The notes under the pieces were generated by a model. That model was not told the origin of the DNA and ran no database searches. It worked only from the letters and a program-made list of their open reading frames with translations. Source: JACVRN01 sp036389255 (GTDB taxonomy: Bacteria; Acidobacteriota; Blastocatellia; Pyrinomonadales; Pyrinomonadaceae). From it: 64,000 nt of DNA. Both the position numbers and the translations under genes were made by a program. Position 1 is the first letter of the stretch. The number at the start of each line of letters is the position of its first letter. The DNA lies in assembly GCA_036389255.1 (NCBI GenBank), contig DASVQI010000027.1, forward strand, positions 82,463-146,462, read 5' to 3'. Positions 37,610 to 46,005 of the stretch are shown here, piece by piece.

Positions 37610-38140
37610 CTACTTCGCGCCTTCCTTAGTATCTTTCTGGCCGTCACGCTCTTCCTGCTTGAACATGTATTTGATGTTATGCTTGAGAACTAGAAGATTC
37701 GGCGCTTCCCTGCGATTCACCTTGAGCGCGCCTCTATCATACCACTCAATCGTGCCTTCTATCTCTTCGCCGTCCTGCAACACTATGACCATAAGCGTGT
37801 GCGCATCAATCTGCTTCTTGTAGTAGAAGAGTTCGGCGTTTGTCTCAAGCGGGGGAGGCGTGCGCTTGCGTACCTGCACTGAGCTTGACGCTGATGAAGA
37901 AGATTGCTGCGGCGGACGCGGGGCCGGAGGCGCGGACGGAGCATTATCGCCCGAGCTGCTGCGCGACGGTGCGCCGTTCGTACGCTCTCTCTGCCGCTCA
38001 GGGACGGAGCGCTCTTTCCCTTTTATCTCTGCTAAGGTTGTACGAATAAGTTTACGGTTCACTTTGATTACTTCCTCCACCTCGTTTGACAGGGGGATTA
38101 CACGCGGCTTCACTAAAAGCGCCTCCCATGCTCTTCCCAT
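37610..38140 (-). CDS. Hfq-like Sm protein with long N-terminal extension
   Basis: 176 residues. Residues about 101-163 match the Hfq Sm fold: an N-terminal helix (NAELFYYKKQIDAH), the Sm1 strands (VIVLQDGEEIEGTIEWYDRG), and the Sm2 signature LKHNIKYMFK, corresponding to the Hfq YKH motif. Hfq hexamers bind small RNAs and A-rich RNA. Unlike E. coli Hfq, about 100 residues precede the Sm domain: a basic helix (VIKVNRKLIRTTLAEIKGKE) and a Ser/Pro/Ala-rich linker. The extension might add RNA or protein binding. It is separate from the usual miaA-hfq context. Confidence 0.8.
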   Translation of the reverse strand: MGRAWEALLVKPRVIPLSNEVEEVIKVNRKLIRTTLAEIKGKERSVPERQRERTNGAPSRSSSGDNAPSAPPAPRPPQQSSSSASSSVQVRKRTPPPLETNAELFYYKKQIDAHTLMVIVLQDGEEIEGTIEWYDRGALKVNRREAPNLLVLKHNIKYMFKQEERDGQKDTKEGAK

Positions 38141-38309
38141 TCAGAGTCCAGAGCGGGAGCGCTCAAAAGCCTTCGACTACTCTCTCAGGCAAGCGGCCAG
38201 TTAAGGAGAGAAGCGGTAATTTACCCGTTATGGAAAAACCTGCTTAAGGAATGTCCTGCATGCTACACGAAAAAAAGGCAAAAGGCAAAAGATAGAAGTT
38301 AGATGTCAG

Positions 38310-38350
38310 AGGCCAGAGATTAGTAAAAGCATTTCACTAACCTCTGGCCT
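38310..38350. repeat. Hairpin downstream of ftsZ
   Basis: AGGCCAGAGATTAGT pairs with ACTAACCTCTGGCCT (one bulge), followed on the minus strand by T-rich sequence. It probably terminates the dcw transcript. Imperfect GGCAAAAGAT-type units flank it. The 233-base gap to the Hfq-like gene shows nothing else. Confidence 0.7.
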
Positions 38351-38373
38351 TTGAGACGTAACCTATTTTCCTC

Positions 38374-39531
38374 TTAATCAGCCTTCTTGCGAATGAAGGT
38401 GGGTATTTCCAGGTCTTCAGGTCGCTGTGTGCCTGTGACGGGACGAGCCGGGTCGTCGCCGGGCTGCCGGGTGTAGCGCGGAGGCTGCGCGGGCATCCCT
38501 GTTCCGGGCGCGGTGGTAGTGCCAACAGCCGGCATCACCTTATCAAAGCCCGTGGCGATGACGGTTATCTTCATCTCGTCGCGCATAGTTTCGTCAATCA
38601 CAGCGCCGAAGATGATGTTAGCATCGTCGTCCGCCGCTTCTCTTATGATTGATGAAGCTTCGTTGACTTCGTAAAGAGTCAGGTCAGGCCCGCCCGTGAT
38701 GTTAATCAGCACGCCCTTCGCGCCTTCAATCGTAGCTTCTTCAAGAAGCGGGCTTGAGATAGCCTGCTGAGTGGCTTCCATGGCGCGGTGCTCGCCCGAT
38801 GCCCGACCTGCGCCCATCAGGGCCAACCCCATCCCGGCCATGATGGCTTTCACGTCCGCGAAATCCAGATTGATTAGGCCCGGCACGGTTATCAAATCCG
38901 AGATGCCCTGCACGGCTTGACGCAATACGTCGTCCGCCACCTTAAACGAGTCCGCCAGCGAGACGTTGCGCTCAACCGTGTGCAACAGCCGCTCGTTCGG
39001 AATCGTAATCACGGTGTCAACGCTCTCGCGCAACTCACGAAGCCCCTGCTCGGCCTGAAGCATGCGGCGACGGCCTTCAAAGTGGAAAGGCTTGGTGACA
39101 ACCGCGACGGTCAGGGCGTTAAGCTCCGTCGCCAGTGAAGCGATGATGGGAGCGCCGCCCGTGCCGGTGCCGCCGCCAAGGCCCGTCGTCACGAAGACCA
39201 TATCCGCGCCTTCCAGGACTTCTATAATCTTCTCCGTATCTTCGAGCGCGGCTTCTCGTCCGACCGTTGGGTCTGCGCCAGCGCCCAGCCCCTTTGTCAA
39301 TCGGCTGCCTAGTTGAATCTTGATAGGCGCGCGCGAGCGCTTCAAGGCTTGCAGGTCTGTGTTGGCGACAAGGAACTCTATGCCCTCTATGCCAGCTTCA
39401 ATCATGCGGTTGACGGCGTTGCCCCCGCCGCCGCCCACACCGACCACCTTGATGCGTGCGCCGGTAATCGGCGGATCATCATCTATGAAAATATTAATTC
39501 CACTGCCCGGTTGACGGCCTTCCGGTGTCAT
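38374..39531 (-). CDS. ftsZ: Cell division protein FtsZ
   Basis: 385 residues. The tubulin-like GTPase with the signature loop GGGTGTGGAP, an N-terminal GVGGGGGNAVNRMIE, and the catalytic T7-loop region NLDFADVKAIM. The C-terminal domain is followed by a Pro/Gly-rich linker and a conserved end peptide (LEIPTFIRKK) that docks FtsA and other partners. It forms the Z ring. It is the last gene of the dcw cluster, 146 bases after ftsA. Confidence 0.98.
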   Translation of the reverse strand: MTPEGRQPGSGINIFIDDDPPITGARIKVVGVGGGGGNAVNRMIEAGIEGIEFLVANTDLQALKRSRAPIKIQLGSRLTKGLGAGADPTVGREAALEDTEKIIEVLEGADMVFVTTGLGGGTGTGGAPIIASLATELNALTVAVVTKPFHFEGRRRMLQAEQGLRELRESVDTVITIPNERLLHTVERNVSLADSFKVADDVLRQAVQGISDLITVPGLINLDFADVKAIMAGMGLALMGAGRASGEHRAMEATQQAISSPLLEEATIEGAKGVLINITGGPDLTLYEVNEASSIIREAADDDANIIFGAVIDETMRDEMKITVIATGFDKVMPAVGTTTAPGTGMPAQPPRYTRQPGDDPARPVTGTQRPEDLEIPTFIRKKAD

Positions 39532-39677
39532 ATCACATGTTCCTCTCTTTCAGAATGCTCCCTGCCAGGAGCATGCCGAAGCCATCCATCGTTTATATTG
39601 GGCTGAGCGCGCCGGAAGCACCTATATCTTGCGGACAACATCTTGTGCCGGCTGGCGCCGCAGCATACAACAACTTG

Positions 39678-40940
39678 TCAAAAAATACTACTGAAACGAT
39701 TACGAAATTTGGAAACAAAATGCGTGAGGCGTCCTGCGGAGCCTCTTTTGCCCACTAAAGCGCGCATTTCGTTCATCTGCGAGCGTTGCGCCACGAGCGC
39801 AAGACCGGCAGCAGCAGCCCACACGGGGCTCTGAATGTCTTCTATGAGGCCGCCAAAGCGATCTCGTTCCGGGTAGCCGATGCGAACCGGCGCGTCAAAG
39901 ACCTGCTCTGCGACCTCAACCATGCCGTCAAGCAGCGCGCCGCCGCCCGTGACGACTACGCCGCTAGATAGCTGGCGCTCCCAGCCGGATTCCTTAATCT
40001 CGTCCGCGACCTGCATCAAGACCTCTTCGGCGCGCGGCTGTAGTATGTCGCAAAGAATCTGGCGTGAAAGCTGTCTGGGCGCGCGGCCTCCGACCGAAGG
40101 CACTTCCACAAGCTCGCCCCGCTCGGCTTCGGACAAAGAGGTGCTTGAAGCGCAGCCGACCGTGCGCTTTATCTTCTCCGCTTCCGGTATGGGTGTGCGA
40201 AGGCCGAACGCAATGTCGTTGGTAAAGTGCGAGCCGCCGAGGGCGAAGACCGCCGTGTGCTGAACAGCCCCGCGCTGGTATATGACGAGGCCGGTCGTCT
40301 CCGCTCCAATATCCACGAGCGCCGCTCCAAACTCCTTATCGTCTTCTGTCAAAGAAGCCTCTGCCGAAGCGAGTTGCTCAAGCACCATGTCGGAAACAAC
40401 CAACCCTGCGCGGTTGACTGCGTTGATGGCGTTCTGCCTTGCGGTGACGGGGCTGGTCACAATGTGGACTTTGACGGCAAGCCGCGCGCCAATCATGCCC
40501 AGCGGGTCGTTGATTCCGTCCTGGTCGTCTACTATGAACTCCTGCGGGAGCCGGTCAACTATCTCTCGCCCGGCGGGGAGTTGAATGGCACAGGCCGAAT
40601 CAATCGCGCGACGCACATCGTCGGCTGTAATCTCGCGGTCGCGCCCACTGACCGCGACAATCGCCTGACCGTTAAAGCCCATGATGTGCGAGCCAGCGAG
40701 ATTGATTGTGACCTCTTCGGCTTCAAGGCCGCTCATGCGCTCGGCGTCCTCTACGGCTCGCTTGATGGCATCAACTGCGGCTTCCGGGTTGACTATGACG
40801 CCTTTGCGAAGGCCGCGCGCTTCGGCCTCTCCTATGCCGACTATCTCTATCAGGCCACTGTCGCCAGCCTCACCGATGATACACGTCACCTTGCTAGTCC
40901 CTATGTCCAGGCCGACTGTGTGTTGCTGGCGCTTAGCCAT
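39678..40940 (-). CDS. ftsA: Cell division protein FtsA
   Basis: 420 residues. Actin-fold ATPase with TVGLDIGTSKVTCIIGE phosphate-1 loop, the SHIMGFNGQ 1C-domain region, VDIGAETTGLVIY phosphate-2 loop, and VVTGGGALLDGMVE adenosine loop. The C-terminus (GRLTHFVSKFRNRFSSIF) is the amphipathic membrane-targeting helix. It tethers FtsZ to the membrane and recruits later division proteins. It follows ftsQ by 40 bases. Confidence 0.97.
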   Translation of the reverse strand: MAKRQQHTVGLDIGTSKVTCIIGEAGDSGLIEIVGIGEAEARGLRKGVIVNPEAAVDAIKRAVEDAERMSGLEAEEVTINLAGSHIMGFNGQAIVAVSGRDREITADDVRRAIDSACAIQLPAGREIVDRLPQEFIVDDQDGINDPLGMIGARLAVKVHIVTSPVTARQNAINAVNRAGLVVSDMVLEQLASAEASLTEDDKEFGAALVDIGAETTGLVIYQRGAVQHTAVFALGGSHFTNDIAFGLRTPIPEAEKIKRTVGCASSTSLSEAERGELVEVPSVGGRAPRQLSRQILCDILQPRAEEVLMQVADEIKESGWERQLSSGVVVTGGGALLDGMVEVAEQVFDAPVRIGYPERDRFGGLIEDIQSPVWAAAAGLALVAQRSQMNEMRALVGKRGSAGRLTHFVSKFRNRFSSIF

Positions 40941-40980
40941 TCTAGAAAGCTCCTCTTACCTTCCGCCCATCCGAGCCGCT

Positions 40981-42123
40981 TTAGCCAACGCGGCGCGGCC
41001 GACTCTGTCCCCGTGTATTGTCTGCGGCCCGTTCCTTTTTCTCCGTCTCTTTCTTGTCGCTCTTCTTACGCTCGTCGCGTCGCGCGCGTGCCGCCTCGTC
41101 CTGCTTGCGCTTTCTCTCTGCGGAAGAGTCGTCGCCTTTATCCCTTGGCTTGCTCGTCAAATCTCTGGCTGCGCCGCCCGACTCGTTTGAGCCGGAGCCC
41201 GAATCCAGCGTGGCCGCGTTCGGGCTTCGGCCGAGCACAACGCTGTCGCCGCTCTTCATCCATCTGGACGCGTCTACGTAAGTAATGTAAGGGCCGATAG
41301 GCGTAGAGCGCGTCTCGTCCAGTTTCACGAGCGCACGTTGCAGTCGGTTGCCGAAGTTCTCGCGGCCGACACGCACTTCAATCTGCGAATCGTCTCCGGC
41401 AAGCTGCACGCGCACGTCCGTTAAATCAAGCAGGTTCACTTCGCTCACGCGCTCCGTCAGCCCGAGCTTCTGCCACTCGGTAAGCATCTCCATGTACTTC
41501 TCAACGCGTGCGCGATTATCGTTGCGCGCGGCGGCCGAGCCGCTCTCATCCCAGCCGCGTATGAAGAAGGGCGGCCATTTATCGTTGGACTGTAGAGTTC
41601 CGAGGACAACCGCATCCTCGTCCACCCAGACAAGTCGCCCTTCGGAGGTGCGTACCACAGCTCGCTGCTCGCGCTCGATTATCCGCACGCGCAAGCCGTC
41701 GGGCAGAACCCTTGAGACAATCGCGCGCCTGACCCACGCAACCTTTTCAAGCTCGCGGCTGAGCGCATCGAGGTCTGCGCGCCAGACGCCGACGGGCTGA
41801 ACCGCGCGCCGCACAACCGTTCTGACTTCGTCGGGCGAGACGCGAGAAGTTCCGGCCACGTCAACCGAGCGCACCTGAAAGAAGGAGGCGGAAGCGGCCG
41901 CGCGATAGCCAGCGAAGACTAGCAAGCCCGCGACCACTCCGAGCACGATCTTTGTTATCACAGGCAGGTAGCCCAGAACTTTCCGCAAGCCCGAATGCAC
42001 GCCGCGCCCCTGCGCCGAACCGGAGCGGTCGCGCCGCGCCGGACGCTGCGTGATGGCGCCGGAGCGCGAGCGCCCGGAGCCGCTTCCCCTTCCCGCACGC
42101 GGTGTCACAACCTGCTCTTTCAC
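40981..42123 (-). CDS. ftsQ: Cell division protein FtsQ
   Basis: 380 residues. A basic, Arg/Gly-rich cytoplasmic N-terminus is followed by one membrane helix (VITKIVLGVVAGLLVFAGY), a POTRA domain starting FFQVRSVDVAGTSRVSPDEV, and the FtsQ beta domain. The last 65 residues are highly charged (RKRKQDEAARARRDERKKSD), unusual for a periplasmic end. The start is GTG; its Shine-Dalgarno AAAGGAG lies at the edge of a GAGAGTC repeat inside the murB 3' end, and the two genes overlap by four bases. Confidence 0.92.
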   Translation of the reverse strand: MKEQVVTPRAGRGSGSGRSRSGAITQRPARRDRSGSAQGRGVHSGLRKVLGYLPVITKIVLGVVAGLLVFAGYRAAASASFFQVRSVDVAGTSRVSPDEVRTVVRRAVQPVGVWRADLDALSRELEKVAWVRRAIVSRVLPDGLRVRIIEREQRAVVRTSEGRLVWVDEDAVVLGTLQSNDKWPPFFIRGWDESGSAAARNDNRARVEKYMEMLTEWQKLGLTERVSEVNLLDLTDVRVQLAGDDSQIEVRVGRENFGNRLQRALVKLDETRSTPIGPYITYVDASRWMKSGDSVVLGRSPNAATLDSGSGSNESGGAARDLTSKPRDKGDDSSAERKRKQDEAARARRDERKKSDKKETEKKERAADNTRGQSRPRRVG

Positions 42124-43184
42124 TCACTCTCCTTTGAGTCCAGAGAGTCCGGAGAGTCCGGAGAGTCTGTAGAGACGAACGACTTCCTGCTCTCAAGACT
42201 CTCTAGACTCTCTGGACTCTCCGGACTCTCTAGGCTTTCTTCCGCATTCCAAAGCTCTACTTCGTACTCAAGCTCGATACCGTGCTCGCGGCGCACGCGC
42301 TCTCTAATCTCTTCAGCTAGAGCAAGGGCGTCCGCAGCCTTGGCGTCCTCGCCTTCGGTGACGATGAAGTTGGCGTGTATCGGAGAGACGATTGCGCCGC
42401 CACGACGCCTGCCCTTCATCCCCATCTCGTCAATCATCTTGCCCGTGCCGATTTTGCTTCCCGGAGGATTCTTGAAGAAGCAGCCCGCGCTTCGTGCGCC
42501 GTGCGGCTGCGTGGCGAGCCGTTTCTGCTTTGCCTCTTCCATGCGCGCCTTTATCTTTTCAGGTTCGTCAGGTTGAAGACGAAGCGTCGCGCCCAAGAGA
42601 AGCTCACCCTCCTGAAAAGAGGTGTGGCGGTAGTTCCATTCGACTTCATGGCCGGGAACCTCTACTACGCGGCCTTGGCGTGCGACCCTGACCGATTCGG
42701 TTACGGTTCCAATCTCGTGGCCATACGCGCCCGCGTTCATCCAGAGCGCCCCGCCCACCGTGCCGGGAATGCCTCCCAATCCTTCTATACCGGAGAGCCC
42801 GCGCCGCGCCGCGTCAACACATAGACGCGGCAGGCTGTAACCGGCGCTGATGCTCACCCTAGGGCCGTCGAAGCGGGCCTCGCCCTTCAAATCTCTCAGG
42901 CTGAGAACTACGTAGTGATGCTCTCTATCGTCTGCCAGCACGTTGCTGCCTGAGCCCAGAGCGCGCCAAGCTATGTCGGCCTTCTCCAATTCATGAACCA
43001 GCCGCGCAGCCTTCTCTTCCGTCTCAGGCGAGATGACCCAGTCAATCGCGCCGCCGACTCGCAGGCTTGTCAGCTCCGCAAAGCGGCGGCCGCGCTCGGC
43101 GCGCACACTGAGCCTTGCCGCTATCTCTTCAATCGCGGCGTCTCGCTGTGCGAGCGTCTGACTGCTCTGAACACTTGCTGTCAT
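42120..43184 (-). CDS. murB: UDP-N-acetylenolpyruvoylglucosamine reductase
   Basis: 354 residues from the ATG at 43184, chosen because it follows the zinc-ribbon stop by 10 bases. FAD-binding motifs GSGSNVLADD and GLGGIPGTVGGAL are clear. The active-site region SAGCFFKNP has Cys where E. coli has the proton-donating Ser, as in many MurB proteins. The enzyme reduces the enolpyruvyl group to give UDP-MurNAc. The family core ends near residue 315 (ELEYEVELWN). The remaining 40 or so residues (Ser-Pro-Glu and Ser-Pro-Asp repeats) are encoded by an inverted repeat. Confidence 0.95.
   Translation of the reverse strand: MTASVQSSQTLAQRDAAIEEIAARLSVRAERGRRFAELTSLRVGGAIDWVISPETEEKAARLVHELEKADIAWRALGSGSNVLADDREHHYVVLSLRDLKGEARFDGPRVSISAGYSLPRLCVDAARRGLSGIEGLGGIPGTVGGALWMNAGAYGHEIGTVTESVRVARQGRVVEVPGHEVEWNYRHTSFQEGELLLGATLRLQPDEPEKIKARMEEAKQKRLATQPHGARSAGCFFKNPPGSKIGTGKMIDEMGMKGRRRGGAIVSPIHANFIVTEGEDAKAADALALAEEIRERVRREHGIELEYEVELWNAEESLESPESPESLESLESRKSFVSTDSPDSPDSLDSKESE
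42136..42230. repeat. Inverted repeat of GAGAGTCCG units inside murB
   Basis: Left-arm GAGAGTCCG nonamers (42136-42175) are complementary to right-arm GACTCTCCG-type nonamers (42191-42230). The whole element is translated as the MurB tail and its edge supplies the FtsQ ribosome site. Same family as 15723-15805. Confidence 0.9.
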
Positions 43185-43194
43185 AGAACTTCTC

Positions 43195-43446
43195 TTAAGG
43201 AGTAAGAAAGCCCGGCGGGGCGGTCTCTTCAATCGCGTATGATTTCAGAAGGCCGCACTGCACGCAGCGCCAGGTCTGAATCAACCAGCACTCTCTTCCC
43301 CTTGTCTTGGCCGTCCCCTGCCAGGTCTCTTCCGGCTCTCCCTTTATCCAACGGCTGACCAGCGCGGCCCCGTAGGATTTATCTAGCGTAAAACCTTTCT
43401 CCATCTCGCCGCCGCATTCGGAGCAATTTTTCCGTTCAGTTGCCAT
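43195..43446 (-). CDS. Small zinc-ribbon protein (DUF6487-like)
   Basis: 83 residues from the ATG at 43446; longer frames overlap murC without a ribosome site. Two Cys pairs, NCSECGGEMEKGF near the start and RCVQCGLLK near the end, should bind one zinc. Between them is GAALVSRWIKGEPEETW. This matches the small DUF6487-type proteins as I remember them; no function is known. Its position between murC and murB is unusual and may be incidental. Confidence 0.7.
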   Translation of the reverse strand: MATERKNCSECGGEMEKGFTLDKSYGAALVSRWIKGEPEETWQGTAKTRGRECWLIQTWRCVQCGLLKSYAIEETAPPGFLTP

Positions 43447-43459
43447 CTTCAAAAACCTC

Positions 43460-44860
43460 TCAGGTGGCCTGCGCCTGCTCGCGCCCGCGCAGCAGCGCCA
43501 GCAATTCCTCCCCGACTCTATAAACAGGCCCGGCGCCGAGCGTGATGACAAGGTCGCCTCCGCGCACGCGCTCTCTCAGGATTTGCGCGGAAGCATCAAG
43601 CGGGCCTACGTAGTTCGCGTTCTTGTGGCCGAACTGCTTGACGGCTTCCGTCAGAGCTTGGCTCGTGATGCCGTCAATGGGGTCTTCGCTGGCGGCGTAG
43701 ATGTCGGCTACGAAGAGCGCGTCGGCGTTATTGAAAGAGCGCGCGAACTCTTCCATCTGGTCGCGGGTGCGCGAGAAGCGGTGCGGCTGAAAGAGCACGA
43801 CTATGCGGCGGCCAGCCGAGCCAATCTTGGCCGCAGCGAGCGTTGCTTTTATCTCCGTAGGATGATGACCGTAATCGTCAACGACTATCACGCCCTGCTC
43901 CTCGCCCTTGAACTGGAAGCGCCGGTCTGCGTTGGTGAAACTAGCGAGCGCCTCCGCTATTCGCTGAAACGGCACATCCAGCTCAAAGCCCACGGCTATC
44001 GCCCCGAGCGAGTTGTAGATGTTGTGAAGCCCCGGCACGCGCAAAGTTACTTCCCCGACCACCTCCGACCCGCGCCAGACCGAGAAGGTGGAGCCGAAGA
44101 CCTGATCGAACTTGATGTTGTGCGCCGAAACGTCCGCCTGCGCGCTCAAGCCGTAGGTGATGCGGCGGCGCTTGACGTGCGGGATGACCGCCTGAACCTG
44201 CGGGTCGTCCAGACAAAGCACCGCCGCGCCGTAGAACGGCACCTTGTTGACGAAATTGGTAAAGCACTCGCGCATGTCGCCCATGTCCGTGTAGTAATCC
44301 ATGTGCTCGCGGTCAATGTTGGTGACGACGGCGATGGACGGCGTGAGCATCAGAAACGAGCGGTCGCTCTCGTCCGCCTCAACTACCATTAGGTCGCTCT
44401 TGCCTAGCCGCGCGTTGGAGCCGAAAGCGCCCACCACACCGCCCACCACAATTGTAGGGTCAAGCTCCGCGTGGCCAAGCACAGTAGCCACCATAGAGGT
44501 CGTAGTCGTCTTCCCGTGCGAGCCCGCGACGGCGACCGAGTAGGGCTTGAGCCGCATCAGTTCGGCCAGCATCTCTGCTCGCGGGATGACCGGGATGGGC
44601 AGGCGACGAGCTTCCACTATCTCGGGATTGTCGTCGCGCACAGCCGTTGAGCGCACGACTACGTGCGCGTCGCCTACGTTCTCAGCGCGGTGTCCTTCGC
44701 TGAACTCAACGCCGAGGCTCTCCAAGCGCCTCGTCACATCCGACCCCTTCAGGTCAGACCCGGACACGCGGAAGCCCAGGTTGACCAGCACCTCAGCGAT
44801 GCCGCTCATCCCTATTCCGCCGATGCCGACGAAGTGTATGTGCTGAATGTGACGAAACAT
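43460..44860 (-). CDS. murC: UDP-N-acetylmuramate--L-alanine ligase
   Basis: 466 residues, full length. It has the N-terminal FVGIGGIGMSGIAEVL Rossmann motif, the ATP loop SHGKTTTTSMVATVL, VVEADESDRSFL, and NIDREHMDYY. It adds L-Ala to UDP-MurNAc. The ATG is preceded by CCGAAAACTATTTT with no Shine-Dalgarno; a TTTTCAG repeat lies immediately upstream. The 3' end just precedes the zinc-ribbon gene. Confidence 0.97.
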   Translation of the reverse strand: MFRHIQHIHFVGIGGIGMSGIAEVLVNLGFRVSGSDLKGSDVTRRLESLGVEFSEGHRAENVGDAHVVVRSTAVRDDNPEIVEARRLPIPVIPRAEMLAELMRLKPYSVAVAGSHGKTTTTSMVATVLGHAELDPTIVVGGVVGAFGSNARLGKSDLMVVEADESDRSFLMLTPSIAVVTNIDREHMDYYTDMGDMRECFTNFVNKVPFYGAAVLCLDDPQVQAVIPHVKRRRITYGLSAQADVSAHNIKFDQVFGSTFSVWRGSEVVGEVTLRVPGLHNIYNSLGAIAVGFELDVPFQRIAEALASFTNADRRFQFKGEEQGVIVVDDYGHHPTEIKATLAAAKIGSAGRRIVVLFQPHRFSRTRDQMEEFARSFNNADALFVADIYAASEDPIDGITSQALTEAVKQFGHKNANYVGPLDASAQILRERVRGGDLVITLGAGPVYRVGEELLALLRGREQAQAT

Positions 44861-44862
44861 AA

Positions 44863-44930
44863 AATAGTTTTCGGTAGCCAGTTTTCAGTAAAGACGCGGG
44901 CGCGCTTTTCTGAAAACTATTTACTGCTTA
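44863..44930. repeat. Inverted repeat of TTTTCAG units between murG and murC
   Basis: The left arm AGTTTTCGG...CAGTTTTCAGTAAAG is complementary to the right arm CTTTTCTGAAAACTATTTACTG. It spans the murG stop codon and reaches to three bases before the murC start. Confidence 0.8.
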
Positions 44931-46005
44931 TCAATTCTTCCATCAAATCAACTGTCGTGCTGGCCGCGTCGCCCCGTGCCAGTTTGCGGCTGGCCTCTTC
45001 CATACGGGTTATAGCTTCCGGCTCGCGCACGAGCGCGGAGATTTCTTTCGCAAGCCGCTCGGCCGTCAGTTCCTGTTGCAGAATCATGCGCGCCGCGCCG
45101 CCTGATTGAAGCGCTTCGGCATTCTTGCGCTGGTGGTCATCGGCGGCGAATGGAAACGGAATCATGATTGCCGCTTTTCCGGCCGCGACCAGCTCTGCGC
45201 TCGTAGTAGCCCCGGCGCGGCAGATTATCAAATCCGTCTCAGCGAACTTCACCACCATGTCGTCTATGTAGCGCCGCACGTCGGAGCGTTCCGCCCAGCC
45301 CGTGTCCAAGTAGCCCCGGCGCACGCGCTCGAAATCCTGCTCGCCCGTCTGGTGCGTGATGAAGAGCGTGTCTCGCTCGGCTTCCAGAAGCGGGAGTGCT
45401 GCCACGACAGCGTCGTTGATGGCTCGCGCGCCCTGCGAGCCGCCGAAGACCAGCAGCGAAAAGCGCGAAGTGTCTCGCGTCTTGCGCGGAATGTCAAAGA
45501 ACTCGCGGCGCACCGGGTTTCCCGTCACAACCGCCTTGCCGCGAAAGTACGGAACCGAAGCCTCGAATGAAACCGCCGCGCGGTCTACGAAGCGGGCCAG
45601 CACACGGTTCGTCCAGCCCGGCAGCGCGTTCGATTCCATTACCAGCGTGGGAACCTTCATCAGCGCAGCCATTAAAAGAACAGGCCCGGAAACATAGCCG
45701 CCTGCGCCTATGACTATGTCCGGCTTGAACTCGCCTATCAATCTGCGCGCGGCCAGAAAGCTCTTGGGCAGAATCAGCAGCCCGCGCATCCGCGCAACCA
45801 GTCCAACGTTCTTCAGCCCCGCACTTTCAATGAGCGAAAGCTCGAAACCGGCCTGCGGCACGAGCCGCGTCTCAAGCCCGCGAGCCGTTCCCACAAATCT
45901 CACGACCGACCCGGCATCGCGTCGCGTGACTTCTCGCGCCACGGCGATGCCCGGATAGATGTGCCCGCCCGTTCCTCCGGCTGCAATCAGGAGACGCATC
46001 GTCAC
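44917..46005 (-). CDS. murG: Undecaprenyl-PP-MurNAc-pentapeptide GlcNAc transferase
   Basis: 362 residues, GT-B fold. Gly-rich N-terminal loop LIAAGGTGGHIYPGIAVA and C-terminal nucleotide-binding LIICRAGATTSAELVAAGKA are diagnostic. It converts lipid I to lipid II on the inner face of the membrane. Start overlaps the ftsW stop by four bases (ATGA). Its stop codon lies within a TTTTCAG-type repeat. Confidence 0.97.
   Translation of the reverse strand: MTMRLLIAAGGTGGHIYPGIAVAREVTRRDAGSVVRFVGTARGLETRLVPQAGFELSLIESAGLKNVGLVARMRGLLILPKSFLAARRLIGEFKPDIVIGAGGYVSGPVLLMAALMKVPTLVMESNALPGWTNRVLARFVDRAAVSFEASVPYFRGKAVVTGNPVRREFFDIPRKTRDTSRFSLLVFGGSQGARAINDAVVAALPLLEAERDTLFITHQTGEQDFERVRRGYLDTGWAERSDVRRYIDDMVVKFAETDLIICRAGATTSAELVAAGKAAIMIPFPFAADDHQRKNAEALQSGGAARMILQQELTAERLAKEISALVREPEAITRMEEASRKLARGDAASTTVDLMEELISSK

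Noticed and set aside
43447..43551. Longer start for the zinc-ribbon gene
   Set aside because: It would overlap murC by about 90 bases and adds a Cys/Arg-rich shadow sequence; the ATG at 43446 begins the recognisable protein.
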